Origin: Pedobacter ginsengisoli
Lineage (GTDB): Bacteria > Bacteroidota > Bacteroidia > Sphingobacteriales > Sphingobacteriaceae
DNA: 64,000 bases
Assembly: GCF_030244015.1 (NCBI RefSeq)
Contig: NZ_JASSYX010000002.1
Coordinates: 62,001-126,000, forward strand
Direction of reading: 5' to 3'
A model generated the notes under the pieces. The model searched no databases, was not told where the DNA came from, and worked only from the letters and a program-made list of their open reading frames with translations. Position 1 is the stretch's first letter. Each line of letters begins with the position of its first letter. Below are positions 53,014-60,764 of the stretch, one piece after another. The position numbers were made by a program, and so were the translations under genes.

Positions 53014-53574
53014 ATGGCAAAGACATCTGAAGCGAAAGTAGGAAATATTTTAAGGTACAATGGTGAACTGGTGACGGTTATAGAGCTTATGCACCGTACA
53101 CCGGGTAAAGGGGGAGCTTTTTACTTAGGTAAATTTCGCAATATCAAAACGGGACGAATTGTGGAAGCCCGCTTGGGAACCGATGAGCAGATAGAAATTT
53201 GCCGGGTAGAAACCAACGATTTTCAATATTTGTACGAGGACGGCGATTATTTTGTAATTATGGATAATGTCTCTTTCGAACAATTTACTATTCCTAAATC
53301 ACTGTTCGGACCGGCTGCTAAGTTTCTAAAAGAAGGAATGGATGTAATCGTATCGTTTGAGAGTGAAGAACCCATCATGGCACAGGCACCAAATTTTGTA
53401 GAGCTGGAAATTACTTATGCCGAGCCGGCCGTTAAAGGTGACACTTCATCAGGTGCACAGAAGCTGGCGACTACCGAAAATGGTATTGAAATCAGAGTGC
53501 CTTTATTTGTAAATCAGGGTGATAAAATCAAAATAGATACCCGTACGGGAGACTATGTAGAGCGGGTAAAATAG
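53014..53574 (+). CDS. efp: Elongation factor P
   Basis: 186 aa from ATG 53014 (AKTSEAKVGNILRYNGE); the usual length. It relieves ribosome stalling at polyproline. The tip lysine corresponding to Lys34 of E. coli EF-P is K32 in RTPGKGGAFYLGKFRNIKTG. No epmA/epmB, EarP or YmfI-type modification gene is nearby, so the modification state is unknown. Three-domain layout is intact, ending TRTGDYVERVK. The upstream in-frame codons to 52987 are rejected because the promoter box lies there. Confidence 0.95.
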   Translation: MAKTSEAKVGNILRYNGELVTVIELMHRTPGKGGAFYLGKFRNIKTGRIVEARLGTDEQIEICRVETNDFQYLYEDGDYFVIMDNVSFEQFTIPKSLFGPAAKFLKEGMDVIVSFESEEPIMAQAPNFVELEITYAEPAVKGDTSSGAQKLATTENGIEIRVPLFVNQGDKIKIDTRTGDYVERVK

Positions 53575-53621
53575 ATGATCTGAGCAAGACGTCATGGCCT
53601 TCAGGTTAAAATTCAGCATCC

Positions 53622-54428
53622 TTACAACTTCTTCGCCTCGTTCCAATATATGTCCATCTCTGCAAGCGTCATATCCTGCAAAGCCTTACCGTTTTCTTTT
53701 GCTTTGCTTTCCAGATACTGAAAGCGCCTGATGAATTTCTTATTGGTCTTTTCCAGCGCGTTCTCCGGATTGATATTGATGAAACGTGCATAGTTGATCA
53801 GGGAAAACAACAGATCTCCAAATTCCTCTTCTGCTTTTTCGATGTCGACTTCCCGGTCACCGGTAATGTTGTATTCTTCTTTAAACTCCTGCAGTTCTTC
53901 CTCCACTTTTTCCCAGACCTGTTCCTTGTTGTCCCAGTCAAAGCCTACACCGCGGGCTTTTTCCTGGATGCGGCTGGCCTTTACCAGTGATGGCAGTCCT
54001 GCAGGCACACCGGCCAGCACAGATTTATTGCCCTCTTTAAGCTTTAGCTTTTCCCAGTTGCGCTTCACATCATGTTCGTCCTGTACCTCCACATCGCCAT
54101 AAATGTGCGGGTGACGGCTGATCAGCTTGTCGCATACGCTGTTCAATACGTCTACTATCGTAAAATCATTGGTTTCTGAAGCGATGCGTGCGTAAAACAC
54201 CAGGTGCATCATCACGTCACCCAGTTCTTTTTTTACTTCCTGCAGGTCACCTTCCAGTATGGCATCAGACAGTTCATAGGTTTCTTCAATAGTCAGGTGA
54301 CGCAGGGTCTCCATGGTTTGTTTTTTGTCCCATGGGCATTCTGTGCGTAAGGTGTCCAGTACGGTCAGTAATCTTTGAAAAGCAGAAGATGGGTCTGCTG
54401 CGGTAATGGGAGGTATGTTGTTGGGCAT
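53622..54428 (-). CDS. mazG: Nucleoside triphosphate pyrophosphohydrolase MazG
   Basis: 268 aa two-repeat MazG, the usual length. The first repeat has LRTECPWDKKQTMETLRHLTIEETYELSDAILEGD with the EExxE metal site and KKELGDVMMH; the second has EEFGDLLFSLINYARFININPENAL. It hydrolyses NTPs to NMP and pyrophosphate. It is the last gene of a minus-strand set (aldo/keto reductase, AI-2E-type transporter, small membrane protein), 52 bp after the small membrane gene. Confidence 0.93.
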   Translation of the reverse strand: MPNNIPPITAADPSSAFQRLLTVLDTLRTECPWDKKQTMETLRHLTIEETYELSDAILEGDLQEVKKELGDVMMHLVFYARIASETNDFTIVDVLNSVCDKLISRHPHIYGDVEVQDEHDVKRNWEKLKLKEGNKSVLAGVPAGLPSLVKASRIQEKARGVGFDWDNKEQVWEKVEEELQEFKEEYNITGDREVDIEKAEEEFGDLLFSLINYARFININPENALEKTNKKFIRRFQYLESKAKENGKALQDMTLAEMDIYWNEAKKL

Positions 54429-54480
54429 TATAGTGCTTTATTTTGTATTGAATTATAATTGGATGTGCTAACGTATGTTC

Positions 54481-54780
54481 TTATTTGATGATGTTAAAGG
54501 TAACGATCATCGTCGTTAAAAAAAGAACAATCAGTCCGGACAAAAATAAGATATCTGCCAGTTTTTCTAAGCGGTTATTGCCGGACCCGGAATCTTTTCT
54601 CATGGCCAGGAAGGAAAAGATACAACTGCTCATGAACAGTACAATGGCGATTGCAGTAGTTTCGTCGATGACACTCACATCATCCATTTTTGATACCTTG
54701 ATAGAGGTGAGCACAATAAAGCACAGACCTAGCAGGTTGGCAGAGGTATTGAGGATATGCGGGGATCTTTTATCGGCCAT
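54481..54780 (-). CDS. Small membrane protein of unknown function
   Basis: 99 aa with three predicted membrane helices (about 10-30, 42-62, 76-97). No family was recognised. MADKRSPHILNTSANLLGLCFIVLTSIKVSK and the hydrophobic C terminus suggest an inner-membrane protein with the short N terminus in the cytoplasm. Its start codon abuts the stop codon of the transporter gene with no gap, so translation is probably coupled. Confidence 0.7.
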   Translation of the reverse strand: MADKRSPHILNTSANLLGLCFIVLTSIKVSKMDDVSVIDETTAIAIVLFMSSCIFSFLAMRKDSGSGNNRLEKLADILFLSGLIVLFLTTMIVTFNIIK

Positions 54781-55893
54781 TTATTCCTGTTCTTCGAGTT
54801 TGATCTTTTTGGTAATGCGGTAGATCTTACGTTTTTTATGTGGTTTTTCTTCTCCGCCAAGTAGTATACCCCAGGGTTTCAATGGATCGACACGGTCAAA
54901 TATGATCTTGAGCATGGCCAGGTAAGGGATGCAGAGAAACATGCCTGATATGCCCCAGATCATTTCACCTACTACAATGCCGATAAAGGCAAAAAGTGCG
55001 TTGATCTTTACTTTAGAGCCGACTACAAGCGGCATCAGGACGTTGCCGTCTATGGTATGAACAAACAGAAAGGCGACGATGACCAGCAGCATTTTGGCTG
55101 CCCCGGCTGTGGCGAAGGTAATGAGTGCGCTGATCAGCAGGGCGCTGAAGATGCCTAAATAGGGAATGATGTTGAATATCCCTGCGATGAGGCCCAGCAA
55201 TACGGCATACTTAACGCTGAGGATCCAGAGTATAAAGATCATCAGGGCGGTGACGATGATCATTTGAATGAAAAGCCCGGTAATGTATTTTTTGATGATG
55301 AACTGGATGTGTCTTACAATTTCACTTACTTTTTCGGTATGCTCATCTGCAAATACTGAGGTGAGGAACCTGAAAAGTGTGCCTCTGTAGTTGAGGATGA
55401 AAAAAGTAAAGAGCAACAGGAAAGAAAGAAACAGCAGGGTGGAGGACAGGGTGAGTATTGTAGCACCGAGAACCGTCGCACTGGTGGCCAGCGCGCTGGT
55501 AGCACTATCCTTGAGGTAATCTATCTGCTTGTGGGTATTGATGTGAAAAGTGCGGGAGATCCAGTTTTGCACATCGTGAAAAGAAGTCTCTGCCTGTTTT
55601 TTTAATAGGGGCCAGTCCTGCCAGAGATCGGTCAGCTGATTGGCCAGAAAATAAAGAATGCTCGAAAGTAAAGCAATCATCAGCACCACGGAGATGATCG
55701 AGGCCAGGCTTCTTTTTAAGCGGCATTTCTTTTCCAGATAATTGGCCAGGGGCAACAGCAGCAATGCCAATAAAAATGAAGTGAGCAGGGGCGCGAGCAG
55801 CGTCTGACCCAGTATGGCCAGGTAGCCGATGCAGATGATGGAAAACAACACCATGGCAAGCCTGGTGTAAAAGGGGGTGAAAGATTGGTTCAT
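54781..55893 (-). CDS. AI-2E-family transporter (PerM/YdiK-like)
   Basis: 370 aa, eight predicted membrane helices. QTLLAPLLTSFLLALLLLPLANYLEKK, a middle periplasmic segment, then LLGLIAGIFNIIPYLGIFSALLISALI and FLFVHTIDGNVLMPLVVGSKVKINALFAFIGIVVGEMIWG are family signatures. Substrates range from autoinducer-2 to Na+/H+; the tail (KPHKKRKIYRITKKIKLEEQE) is basic. 19 bp after the aldo/keto reductase gene and contiguous with the small membrane protein gene. Confidence 0.9.
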   Translation of the reverse strand: MNQSFTPFYTRLAMVLFSIICIGYLAILGQTLLAPLLTSFLLALLLLPLANYLEKKCRLKRSLASIISVVLMIALLSSILYFLANQLTDLWQDWPLLKKQAETSFHDVQNWISRTFHINTHKQIDYLKDSATSALATSATVLGATILTLSSTLLFLSFLLLFTFFILNYRGTLFRFLTSVFADEHTEKVSEIVRHIQFIIKKYITGLFIQMIIVTALMIFILWILSVKYAVLLGLIAGIFNIIPYLGIFSALLISALITFATAGAAKMLLVIVAFLFVHTIDGNVLMPLVVGSKVKINALFAFIGIVVGEMIWGISGMFLCIPYLAMLKIIFDRVDPLKPWGILLGGEEKPHKKRKIYRITKKIKLEEQE

Positions 55894-55912
55894 AGGTCAG
55901 ATGGTGCATGAA

Positions 55913-56866
55913 TTACTTCCATGCACTGGCATCATCTAATATAGCAATATCTTCTGTATTTAATTTTAGTTCTGCTGCCCTGACCAGATCATTGAGTTGA
56001 CCGAGACTGGTTACACTTGCTATTGGTGCGGTGACTGAGGGGCGGGCAATGAGCCAGGCGAGGGCAACGCTGGCCTGGTTGGCGCTGTATTGTTCAGAGA
56101 CTTCATCAAGTGCTTTCAGGATCCTGGAACCCCTTTCGTTCATGAAGCTTTTTACCGCGCCGCCACGCTGACTTTTATCCACGTCCTCTTCTGAACGGTA
56201 TTTCCCGGTCAGGAATCCGCTGGCCAGTGAGTAATAACTGATGACCCCCAATTGATTGTCGAGTACGATCTGTTCGTAATTGTTTTCGTAACCCTCGCGC
56301 TGGTAAAGATTGTATTCAGGCTGCAGGGTCTGATATTTAGGCAGGTTGAGCCGGTTGGCCAGTTCCAGTGACTGAAGCAGTCTTGCCGGTGACATATTGG
56401 AAGCGCCTATCCACCTTACTTTTCCTGATCTGATCAGCTCGTCATAGGCTTCAAGAGTTTCCTGTATCGGCGTCTCCGGGTCATCGTAATGGGACTGATA
56501 TAAGTCTATATAATCTGTTTGCAGTCTTTTCAGGGAATCTTCAGCGGCCTGGATAATGTATTTTTTGGACAGGCCTTTTTTGCCGGGCCCCATGCCTCCG
56601 CCAACTTTAGTGGCGATGACCACTTTTTCGCGGTTCTTTCGTTGCTGCATCCAGCTGCCGATAATGGTTTCTGATTCGCCGCCTTTATTGCCTGGTGCCC
56701 AGGCGGAATATACATCGGCGGTATCTATTAAGTTAAAGTCTGCATCGGTGAAGCCGTCCAGTATCTCAAATGATCTGGCCACATCGGCGGTCCAGCCAAA
56801 AACGTTGCCGCCAAAGGCGATGGGGTATACCTGTAAATCTGAATTGCCCAGTTGTCTTTTGTTCAT
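55913..56866 (-). CDS. Aldo/keto reductase
   Basis: 317 aa AKR enzyme (AKR11/12-like). MNKRQLGNSDLQVYPIAFGGNVFGW is the usual opening. The catalytic residues are D in LIDTADVYSAW and K in VVIATKVGG, followed by DYIDLYQSHYDDPETPIQETLEAYDELIRSGKVRWIGASN. NADPH-binding residues lie near the C terminus (VTAPIASVTSLGQLNDLVRA). Substrate unknown. First gene of the minus-strand set ending with mazG. Confidence 0.9.
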   Translation of the reverse strand: MNKRQLGNSDLQVYPIAFGGNVFGWTADVARSFEILDGFTDADFNLIDTADVYSAWAPGNKGGESETIIGSWMQQRKNREKVVIATKVGGGMGPGKKGLSKKYIIQAAEDSLKRLQTDYIDLYQSHYDDPETPIQETLEAYDELIRSGKVRWIGASNMSPARLLQSLELANRLNLPKYQTLQPEYNLYQREGYENNYEQIVLDNQLGVISYYSLASGFLTGKYRSEEDVDKSQRGGAVKSFMNERGSRILKALDEVSEQYSANQASVALAWLIARPSVTAPIASVTSLGQLNDLVRAAELKLNTEDIAILDDASAWK

Positions 56867-56980
56867 AAGATTGATTGTTGTAGTGAAGGTTTAACAATGT
56901 AGGGCTCCAGATGTTTAGGCAATGTGTCGCTCATTTGTAAAGAGTGCAGGAGAACCATGGTCGCGGTTGTTCCACGGCTT

Positions 56981-57065
56981 CTGCGTACTTTCTGCGCAGC
57001 TTCTGCGCTTAAAGTACCCTTTATCACAGCTGGAACGCAGAAACTGCGCAGAAAGTGCGCGGAGT
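56981..57065. repeat. Inverted repeat in the gap before mnmD
   Basis: ACTTTCTGCGCAGCTTCTGCG (56987-57007) pairs with 57036-57056 with one mismatch (20 of 21), loop about 28 nt; pairing continues partly outward. It lies downstream of the mnmD stop and upstream of the aldo/keto reductase gene. Position suits a transcription stop or a dispersed hairpin; no T run. Confidence 0.6.
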
Positions 57066-57087
57066 AGCGCAGGAATTAGTTATAAAA

Positions 57088-57756
57088 CTAGTTTTTCGTT
57101 GCCCTCAACATCTCTCTTTTTCCGGGTGCTCCGGGAAGTTTCTCGATCGTAAAGCCTATACTTTTTAAAGCACGTTTAAGCTTCCCTGTAATGGCATAAG
57201 TAACAAAGATCCCACCGGGTTTTAAAAACTGGCAGGTATAGGCGATGATCTCGTCACTCCACATTTCCGGCTGGTGCTGTACAGAAAAGGCATCGTAATA
57301 AACCAGGTCAAATCGCTGTTCGGTATGGTACCTGTGCAGCCAGGTATGGACAATTCTGAGCTGCTGCTCCGGCTGGATATTTACCGTCTGCTGCATGGCC
57401 TTTCCATAATTGTGGATCATGTTGTGCCAGATCTCTGCAGGGATGTAATTGTTGTAGCCTGTGGATTCGAGTTCGTCATTTGTCAGCGGGAATGCTTCTA
57501 AAGAGGTGTATTTTAGTTTGATCTTGTGCCATGCGCAGTAAGCGGCACTCAATAAGAAGTTCAGACCGGTGCCAAAGCCTACTTCCAGGATACTGATCTC
57601 CTGGCCGGGAATCCTGACGGCGGCATGTTCCAGACCTGCGGCGATAAATACATGTTTGCTTTCCTGAAGTGCACCATGTTTGGAATGGTAATGTTCGCCA
57701 ATCTCTTCATTGTAAAGCGTGTTAGAGCCATCAGCGGTCGGGGTGATCTTGTTCAT
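57088..57756 (-). CDS. mnmD: tRNA (mnm5s2U34) methyltransferase MnmD
   Basis: 222 aa stand-alone form of the methyltransferase half of MnmC, which methylates nm5s2U34 of certain tRNAs using SAM. SAM-binding motif LEVGFGTGLNFL; active-site region VYYDAFSVQHQPEMWSDEI (D-A-F-x-P...P-x-M-W pattern); C-terminal LPGAPGKREMLRATKN is highly typical. Usually 220-240 aa. A -7 box lies only 5 bp upstream of the ATG. Confidence 0.92.
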   Translation of the reverse strand: MNKITPTADGSNTLYNEEIGEHYHSKHGALQESKHVFIAAGLEHAAVRIPGQEISILEVGFGTGLNFLLSAAYCAWHKIKLKYTSLEAFPLTNDELESTGYNNYIPAEIWHNMIHNYGKAMQQTVNIQPEQQLRIVHTWLHRYHTEQRFDLVYYDAFSVQHQPEMWSDEIIAYTCQFLKPGGIFVTYAITGKLKRALKSIGFTIEKLPGAPGKREMLRATKN

Positions 57757-57761
57757 TGGTA

Positions 57762-57769
57762 CAAACTTA
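57762..57769 (-). promoter_or_regulatory. Bacteroidota -7 promoter box directly before mnmD
   Basis: TAAGTTTG on the minus strand. It ends 5 bp before the ATG at 57756, so transcription would start at or within a base or two of the A of the start codon. Confidence 0.5.
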
Positions 57770-57826
57770 GTAAAATTGGAGAATGGTTGCCGGATTACTG
57801 TTAACTTTAGCTATTAATGACCGGTT

Positions 57827-58162
57827 ATGAATATTGAAACGTTAAGAGATTATTGCCTGAGTTTGAACGGTACAACAGAAGGGATGAAATGGGACCACCT
57901 TTGCTTTATGGTCGCTGAAAAGATCTTTGTGCTGGCTTCGCTGGAAGATGCTAACCTTTGTCTGAAGTGCGATCCTGAGGACTTTGATGAACTGGCTGCC
58001 AGGCCGGGGATAAAACAGGCACCGCATTTTGCACGCCGGCAGTGGATCGCGATCGAAAGTATGGATGTGATGACTGATAAGGAACTAATGGAACGGGTTG
58101 CTGAATCAAGAAAACTGGTGCTGAGCAAGTTGAGTAAAAAGCTGCAGGAAAAGTATGCTTAG
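57827..58162 (+). CDS. MmcQ/YjbR-family DNA-binding-like protein
   Basis: 111 aa, typical length. MNIETLRDYCLSLNGTTEGMKWDHLCFMVAEKIFVLASLED, CLKCDPEDFDELAARPGIKQAPHFARRQWIAIE and the closing SYRLVLSKLSKK-like SRKLVLSKLSKKLQ are family patterns. The fold resembles the CyaY/YjbR DNA-binding fold; the function is unknown. Confidence 0.85.
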   Translation: MNIETLRDYCLSLNGTTEGMKWDHLCFMVAEKIFVLASLEDANLCLKCDPEDFDELAARPGIKQAPHFARRQWIAIESMDVMTDKELMERVAESRKLVLSKLSKKLQEKYA

Positions 58163-58297
58163 TGCTGCCCGCTGTGACTGTGGTGCATGCTTTTGTAACT
58201 TATATGCGTGAAAGGCGCTGCCTTGCTTTCGATTAAGAAATTTTATTTAATCTTATATCGCCAAATTAAAGGAACACATTTTAATTCGTCATTTGAT

Positions 58298-59422
58298 ATG
58301 AAACGACATCACTTCATTACTGTATTGTTGATTTGTCTGCTGACCGTTTCAGGGTTGCGGAGTTATGCCCAGGCTGCGGGAAAGGGACCGCTGAGGGTGG
58401 CTGTAGTTGGTACAAGCCATGGCCATGTGCCCTGGATTTTGAACAGGAAGGATAAGTCAGACGTGACCCTGGTTGGGGTCTATGAGCCGGATCAGGAATT
58501 GGCGGACAAACGGATAAAAGGGTATAAACTTAGCCCTGATCTGTTTTACACCGATCTCAGTAAAATGCTGGATAAAGTGAAGCCGGAGGCAGTTGTGGCT
58601 TTTGGTTCGGTTTATGACCATGCGATGGTGGTGGAGGCTTGCGCGCCTAGGGGCATCCATGTCATGGTGGAAAAGCCTTTGGCCACTACGCTGGCCCAGG
58701 CCAGAAAAATGGAGTCGCTGGCGAAGAAGTATAAGATTCACCTGCTGACCAATTTTGAGACTTCATGGTATCCGAGTAATGCCAAAGCGTTTCAGCTGGT
58801 AAACGACAGCAATTATGTGGGTGCTGTGAGAAAGGTAGTGATCCATGACGGGCACCAGGGACCGAAAGAGATTGGGGTGGGCAAAGAGTTTTTTGATTTT
58901 CTGACAGATCCGGTGCTGAATGGTGGAGGTGCGCTGATGGATTTTGGCTGTTATGGGGCCAATTTAATGACCCATTTGATGCATGGCCAGCAGCCTGTTT
59001 CTGTAACCGCGGTAACCAGGCAGTATAAGCCGTCTATTTATCCGAAAGTGGATGATGATGCCACAATCATTGTCAATTATCCTACTGCGCAATGTGTTAT
59101 CCAGGCTTCCTGGAACTGGCCGTTTAACCGGAAGGACATGGAGATTTACGGGGAGACGGGTTATGTATTTGCTTTGGATAATAATAACATGCGGCTCAGG
59201 GCAAAGAATGATAAGAAAGAGCATAGCCGGGTGGTGACGGTAAAGGAAATTCCGGTTTATGAAGATCCTTTTGCATACCTGGCTGATGTGGTGCGGGGTA
59301 AGATCACTGTGCCTGAAAATGGCTTGTATTCTCTGGAAAATAATGTGACGGTGGTCAGGATCCTTGAGGCTGCCAAAGAGTCTGTTAAAACCGGGAAGAC
59401 GGTAATGCTGGATACTAAATAA
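58298..59422 (+). CDS. Gfo/Idh/MocA-family oxidoreductase with Sec signal
   Basis: 374 aa from ATG 58298 (KRHHFITVLLICLLTVSGLRSYAQ), a Sec signal peptide; the in-frame ATG 58208 lies in non-conserved sequence. The Rossmann motif is VAVVGTSHGH, with the conserved EKPLATTLAQARKM (the EKP motif with catalytic Lys region). The C-terminal domain follows. An NAD(P)-dependent family exported to the periplasm is unusual but known in Bacteroidota, where some exported members keep a tightly bound cofactor. No Tat twin arginine is seen. Substrate unknown. Confidence 0.85.
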   Translation: MKRHHFITVLLICLLTVSGLRSYAQAAGKGPLRVAVVGTSHGHVPWILNRKDKSDVTLVGVYEPDQELADKRIKGYKLSPDLFYTDLSKMLDKVKPEAVVAFGSVYDHAMVVEACAPRGIHVMVEKPLATTLAQARKMESLAKKYKIHLLTNFETSWYPSNAKAFQLVNDSNYVGAVRKVVIHDGHQGPKEIGVGKEFFDFLTDPVLNGGGALMDFGCYGANLMTHLMHGQQPVSVTAVTRQYKPSIYPKVDDDATIIVNYPTAQCVIQASWNWPFNRKDMEIYGETGYVFALDNNNMRLRAKNDKKEHSRVVTVKEIPVYEDPFAYLADVVRGKITVPENGLYSLENNVTVVRILEAAKESVKTGKTVMLDTK

Positions 59423-59427
59423 AAATT

Positions 59428-59462
59428 AGGGGGACTCCGACGTTAGATTCCCCCTGGTTTGT
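59428..59462 (+). terminator. Terminator-like hairpin after the Gfo/Idh/MocA gene
   Basis: AGGGGGA (59428-59434) with TCCCCCT (59449-59455), then a T-rich tract (GGTTTGTTTG). Confidence 0.5.
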
Positions 59463-59583
59463 TTGAGCGTTGCGAGTATTATGGATTGGACCTTGTTCGG
59501 TGTTTCTCTCTTTTCTGTAAAAATAAAGTGTGCAACTTTGAAAAGTGGTGACATATTTTATTTTTTATGTTATTTTCGAAATT

Positions 59584-60231
59584 ATGGAAACTAAGCCGAG
59601 AAAGCGTGTCTCTGGCACGATAAGAGATAAAGAGCGTACCATGCTGAAATTGATTGAGGCGGTAGGTGAAATCATTAAAACTGAGGGCTATACGGCTCTG
59701 GGCGTAAATAATATAGCGAAAAAAGCGGAAGTGCATAAGAAATTGATCTACCGGTACTTTGATAATAATGTCAATAACCTGATCGAGGTCTATGTGAAGC
59801 GCAAGGATTACTGGCTGGAACTGGCTAAGGATATGGAGGGTATTGAAGAAGTGATCAGTACTTATGGCGGAGAGCCCTTGGTCAGGGAGATTCTGAAAAC
59901 ACATCTTGATCATTTCTACAGAGAGGAAGAAATGCAGAAGATCGTAATATGGGAAACGAGTGAAAGAAATAAACTGATGAAGGAGGTCGGGTTGAAACGG
60001 GAGGCTTTTGGTGAGGAAATCTTCAAATTGCTGGAGCCTGCTTTTGAAAAATCTGATCTTGATTTCCGGGGGATTATGGCGTTGCAGGTTTCTGGGATTA
60101 TCTTTATGGTATTGCAGGCTAAGGCAAACGGCAATCCGTTTTGCGGAATAGACATCAATAAGCCTGAGGGGATGGCGAGGATCCATAAGGCATTGGGCCA
60201 GATTGTGGGCTTGACTTATGCAAATAGATAA
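59584..60231 (+). CDS. TetR/AcrR-family transcriptional regulator
   Basis: 215 aa from ATG 59584 (ETKPRKRVSGTIRDKERTMLKLIEAVGEIIKTEGYTALGVNNIAKKAEVHKKLIYRYFDNNVNNLIEVYV), whose first ~70 residues are a typical TetR helix-turn-helix. The remainder is an all-helical effector domain. The ATG at 59545 is less likely. Its target is unknown; no drug pump or oxidoreductase gene is directly divergent from it. A TAttTTcG box lies just upstream. Confidence 0.85.
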   Translation: METKPRKRVSGTIRDKERTMLKLIEAVGEIIKTEGYTALGVNNIAKKAEVHKKLIYRYFDNNVNNLIEVYVKRKDYWLELAKDMEGIEEVISTYGGEPLVREILKTHLDHFYREEEMQKIVIWETSERNKLMKEVGLKREAFGEEIFKLLEPAFEKSDLDFRGIMALQVSGIIFMVLQAKANGNPFCGIDINKPEGMARIHKALGQIVGLTYANR

Positions 60232-60270
60232 GAGTCGTTTGCAGTCTTGAGTACTGGTTCAAAAAATAAT
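60232..60270. other. Start of a 533 bp intergenic region
   Basis: The gap 60232-60764 holds a 107 bp inverted repeat, a second smaller hairpin, one possible short peptide gene on the minus strand and otherwise no recognised feature. A short direct repeat (GATTAACCTGAGCTTG and GATTAATTTGAGCTTG) lies at 60744-60778. Confidence 0.5.
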
Positions 60271-60377
60271 AGCCTAAGAAATTAAGGTATGTTTTTCGGG
60301 CTGCATCTTTTTAGGCTCCCTGAAGGAGGAGCAAAAAAGCGCTTATGCCCGAAAAACATACCTTAATTTCTTAGGCT
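60271..60377. repeat. 107 bp element with perfect 31 bp inverted repeats
   Basis: Arms 60271-60301 and 60347-60377 are exact inverted repeats, AGCCTAAGAAATTAAGG at one end. The centre carries a second, smaller stem (GGCTCC with GGAGC) flanked by CTTTTT and AAAAAG. It looks like a non-coding miniature element or a very strong hairpin. Confidence 0.85.
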
Positions 60378-60473
60378 TTCAGGATGCTTAGCCTGTAGTA
60401 CGATAAACGGAATGAAAAACTATTTATGCGTCATGCAAATTTTGTGATCTGAGAGAGGACATCAGTGTCCTTT

Positions 60474-60514
60474 GCCCGATCTTTTCCCGATGAAATCGTG
60501 ACGGGCTATCGGGC
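60474..60514. repeat. 41 bp nested hairpin
   Basis: Outer GCCCGAT with ATCGGGC and inner CCCG with CGGG. Possibly another dispersed element; origin unknown. Confidence 0.5.
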
Positions 60515-60578
60515 CTAAGGAACGCAAGTCCGAATCCAGATTGCGAAATTTGTGAAACAGAAATCAGCCCCCCACATA

Positions 60579-60665
60579 TTACTTGTTAAACCAATAGTAG
60601 ATCTTGGTGAGGCCAAGTCTCCTGAAAATCGTGTTGGTAAAATAAAAAACTTTAATGGCTTTCAT
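60579..60665 (-). CDS. Possible 28-residue peptide
   Basis: ATG 60665 to TAA 60579, 28 codons: starts MKAIKVFYFTNT and ends KIYYWFNK, rich in Lys, Tyr, Phe and Ile. The balance of basic and aromatic residues, and the uninterrupted frame in an otherwise gene-poor gap, suggest a real small protein, but a chance frame of this length is common. No ribosome-binding site or -7 box is clear. Confidence 0.3.
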   Translation of the reverse strand: MKAIKVFYFTNTIFRRLGLTKIYYWFNK

Positions 60666-60764
60666 TGCTAAGTTAGTTTATATGTATTTAACATATTTTA
60701 ACATACTTTATTGTGTGAGCGCAGAAATTTGCATGTGATATTTATGATTAACCTGAGCTTGTGA

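Noticed and set aside
59479..60186. 235-codon minus-strand frame across the TetR gene
   Set aside because: The plus frame has a clear TetR helix-turn-helix, and the minus product has no recognisable features.
60515..60545. tRNA-like fragment AAGTCCGAATCCAG
   Set aside because: No matching D or anticodon arm and no acceptor stem; similarity is limited to a few bases.
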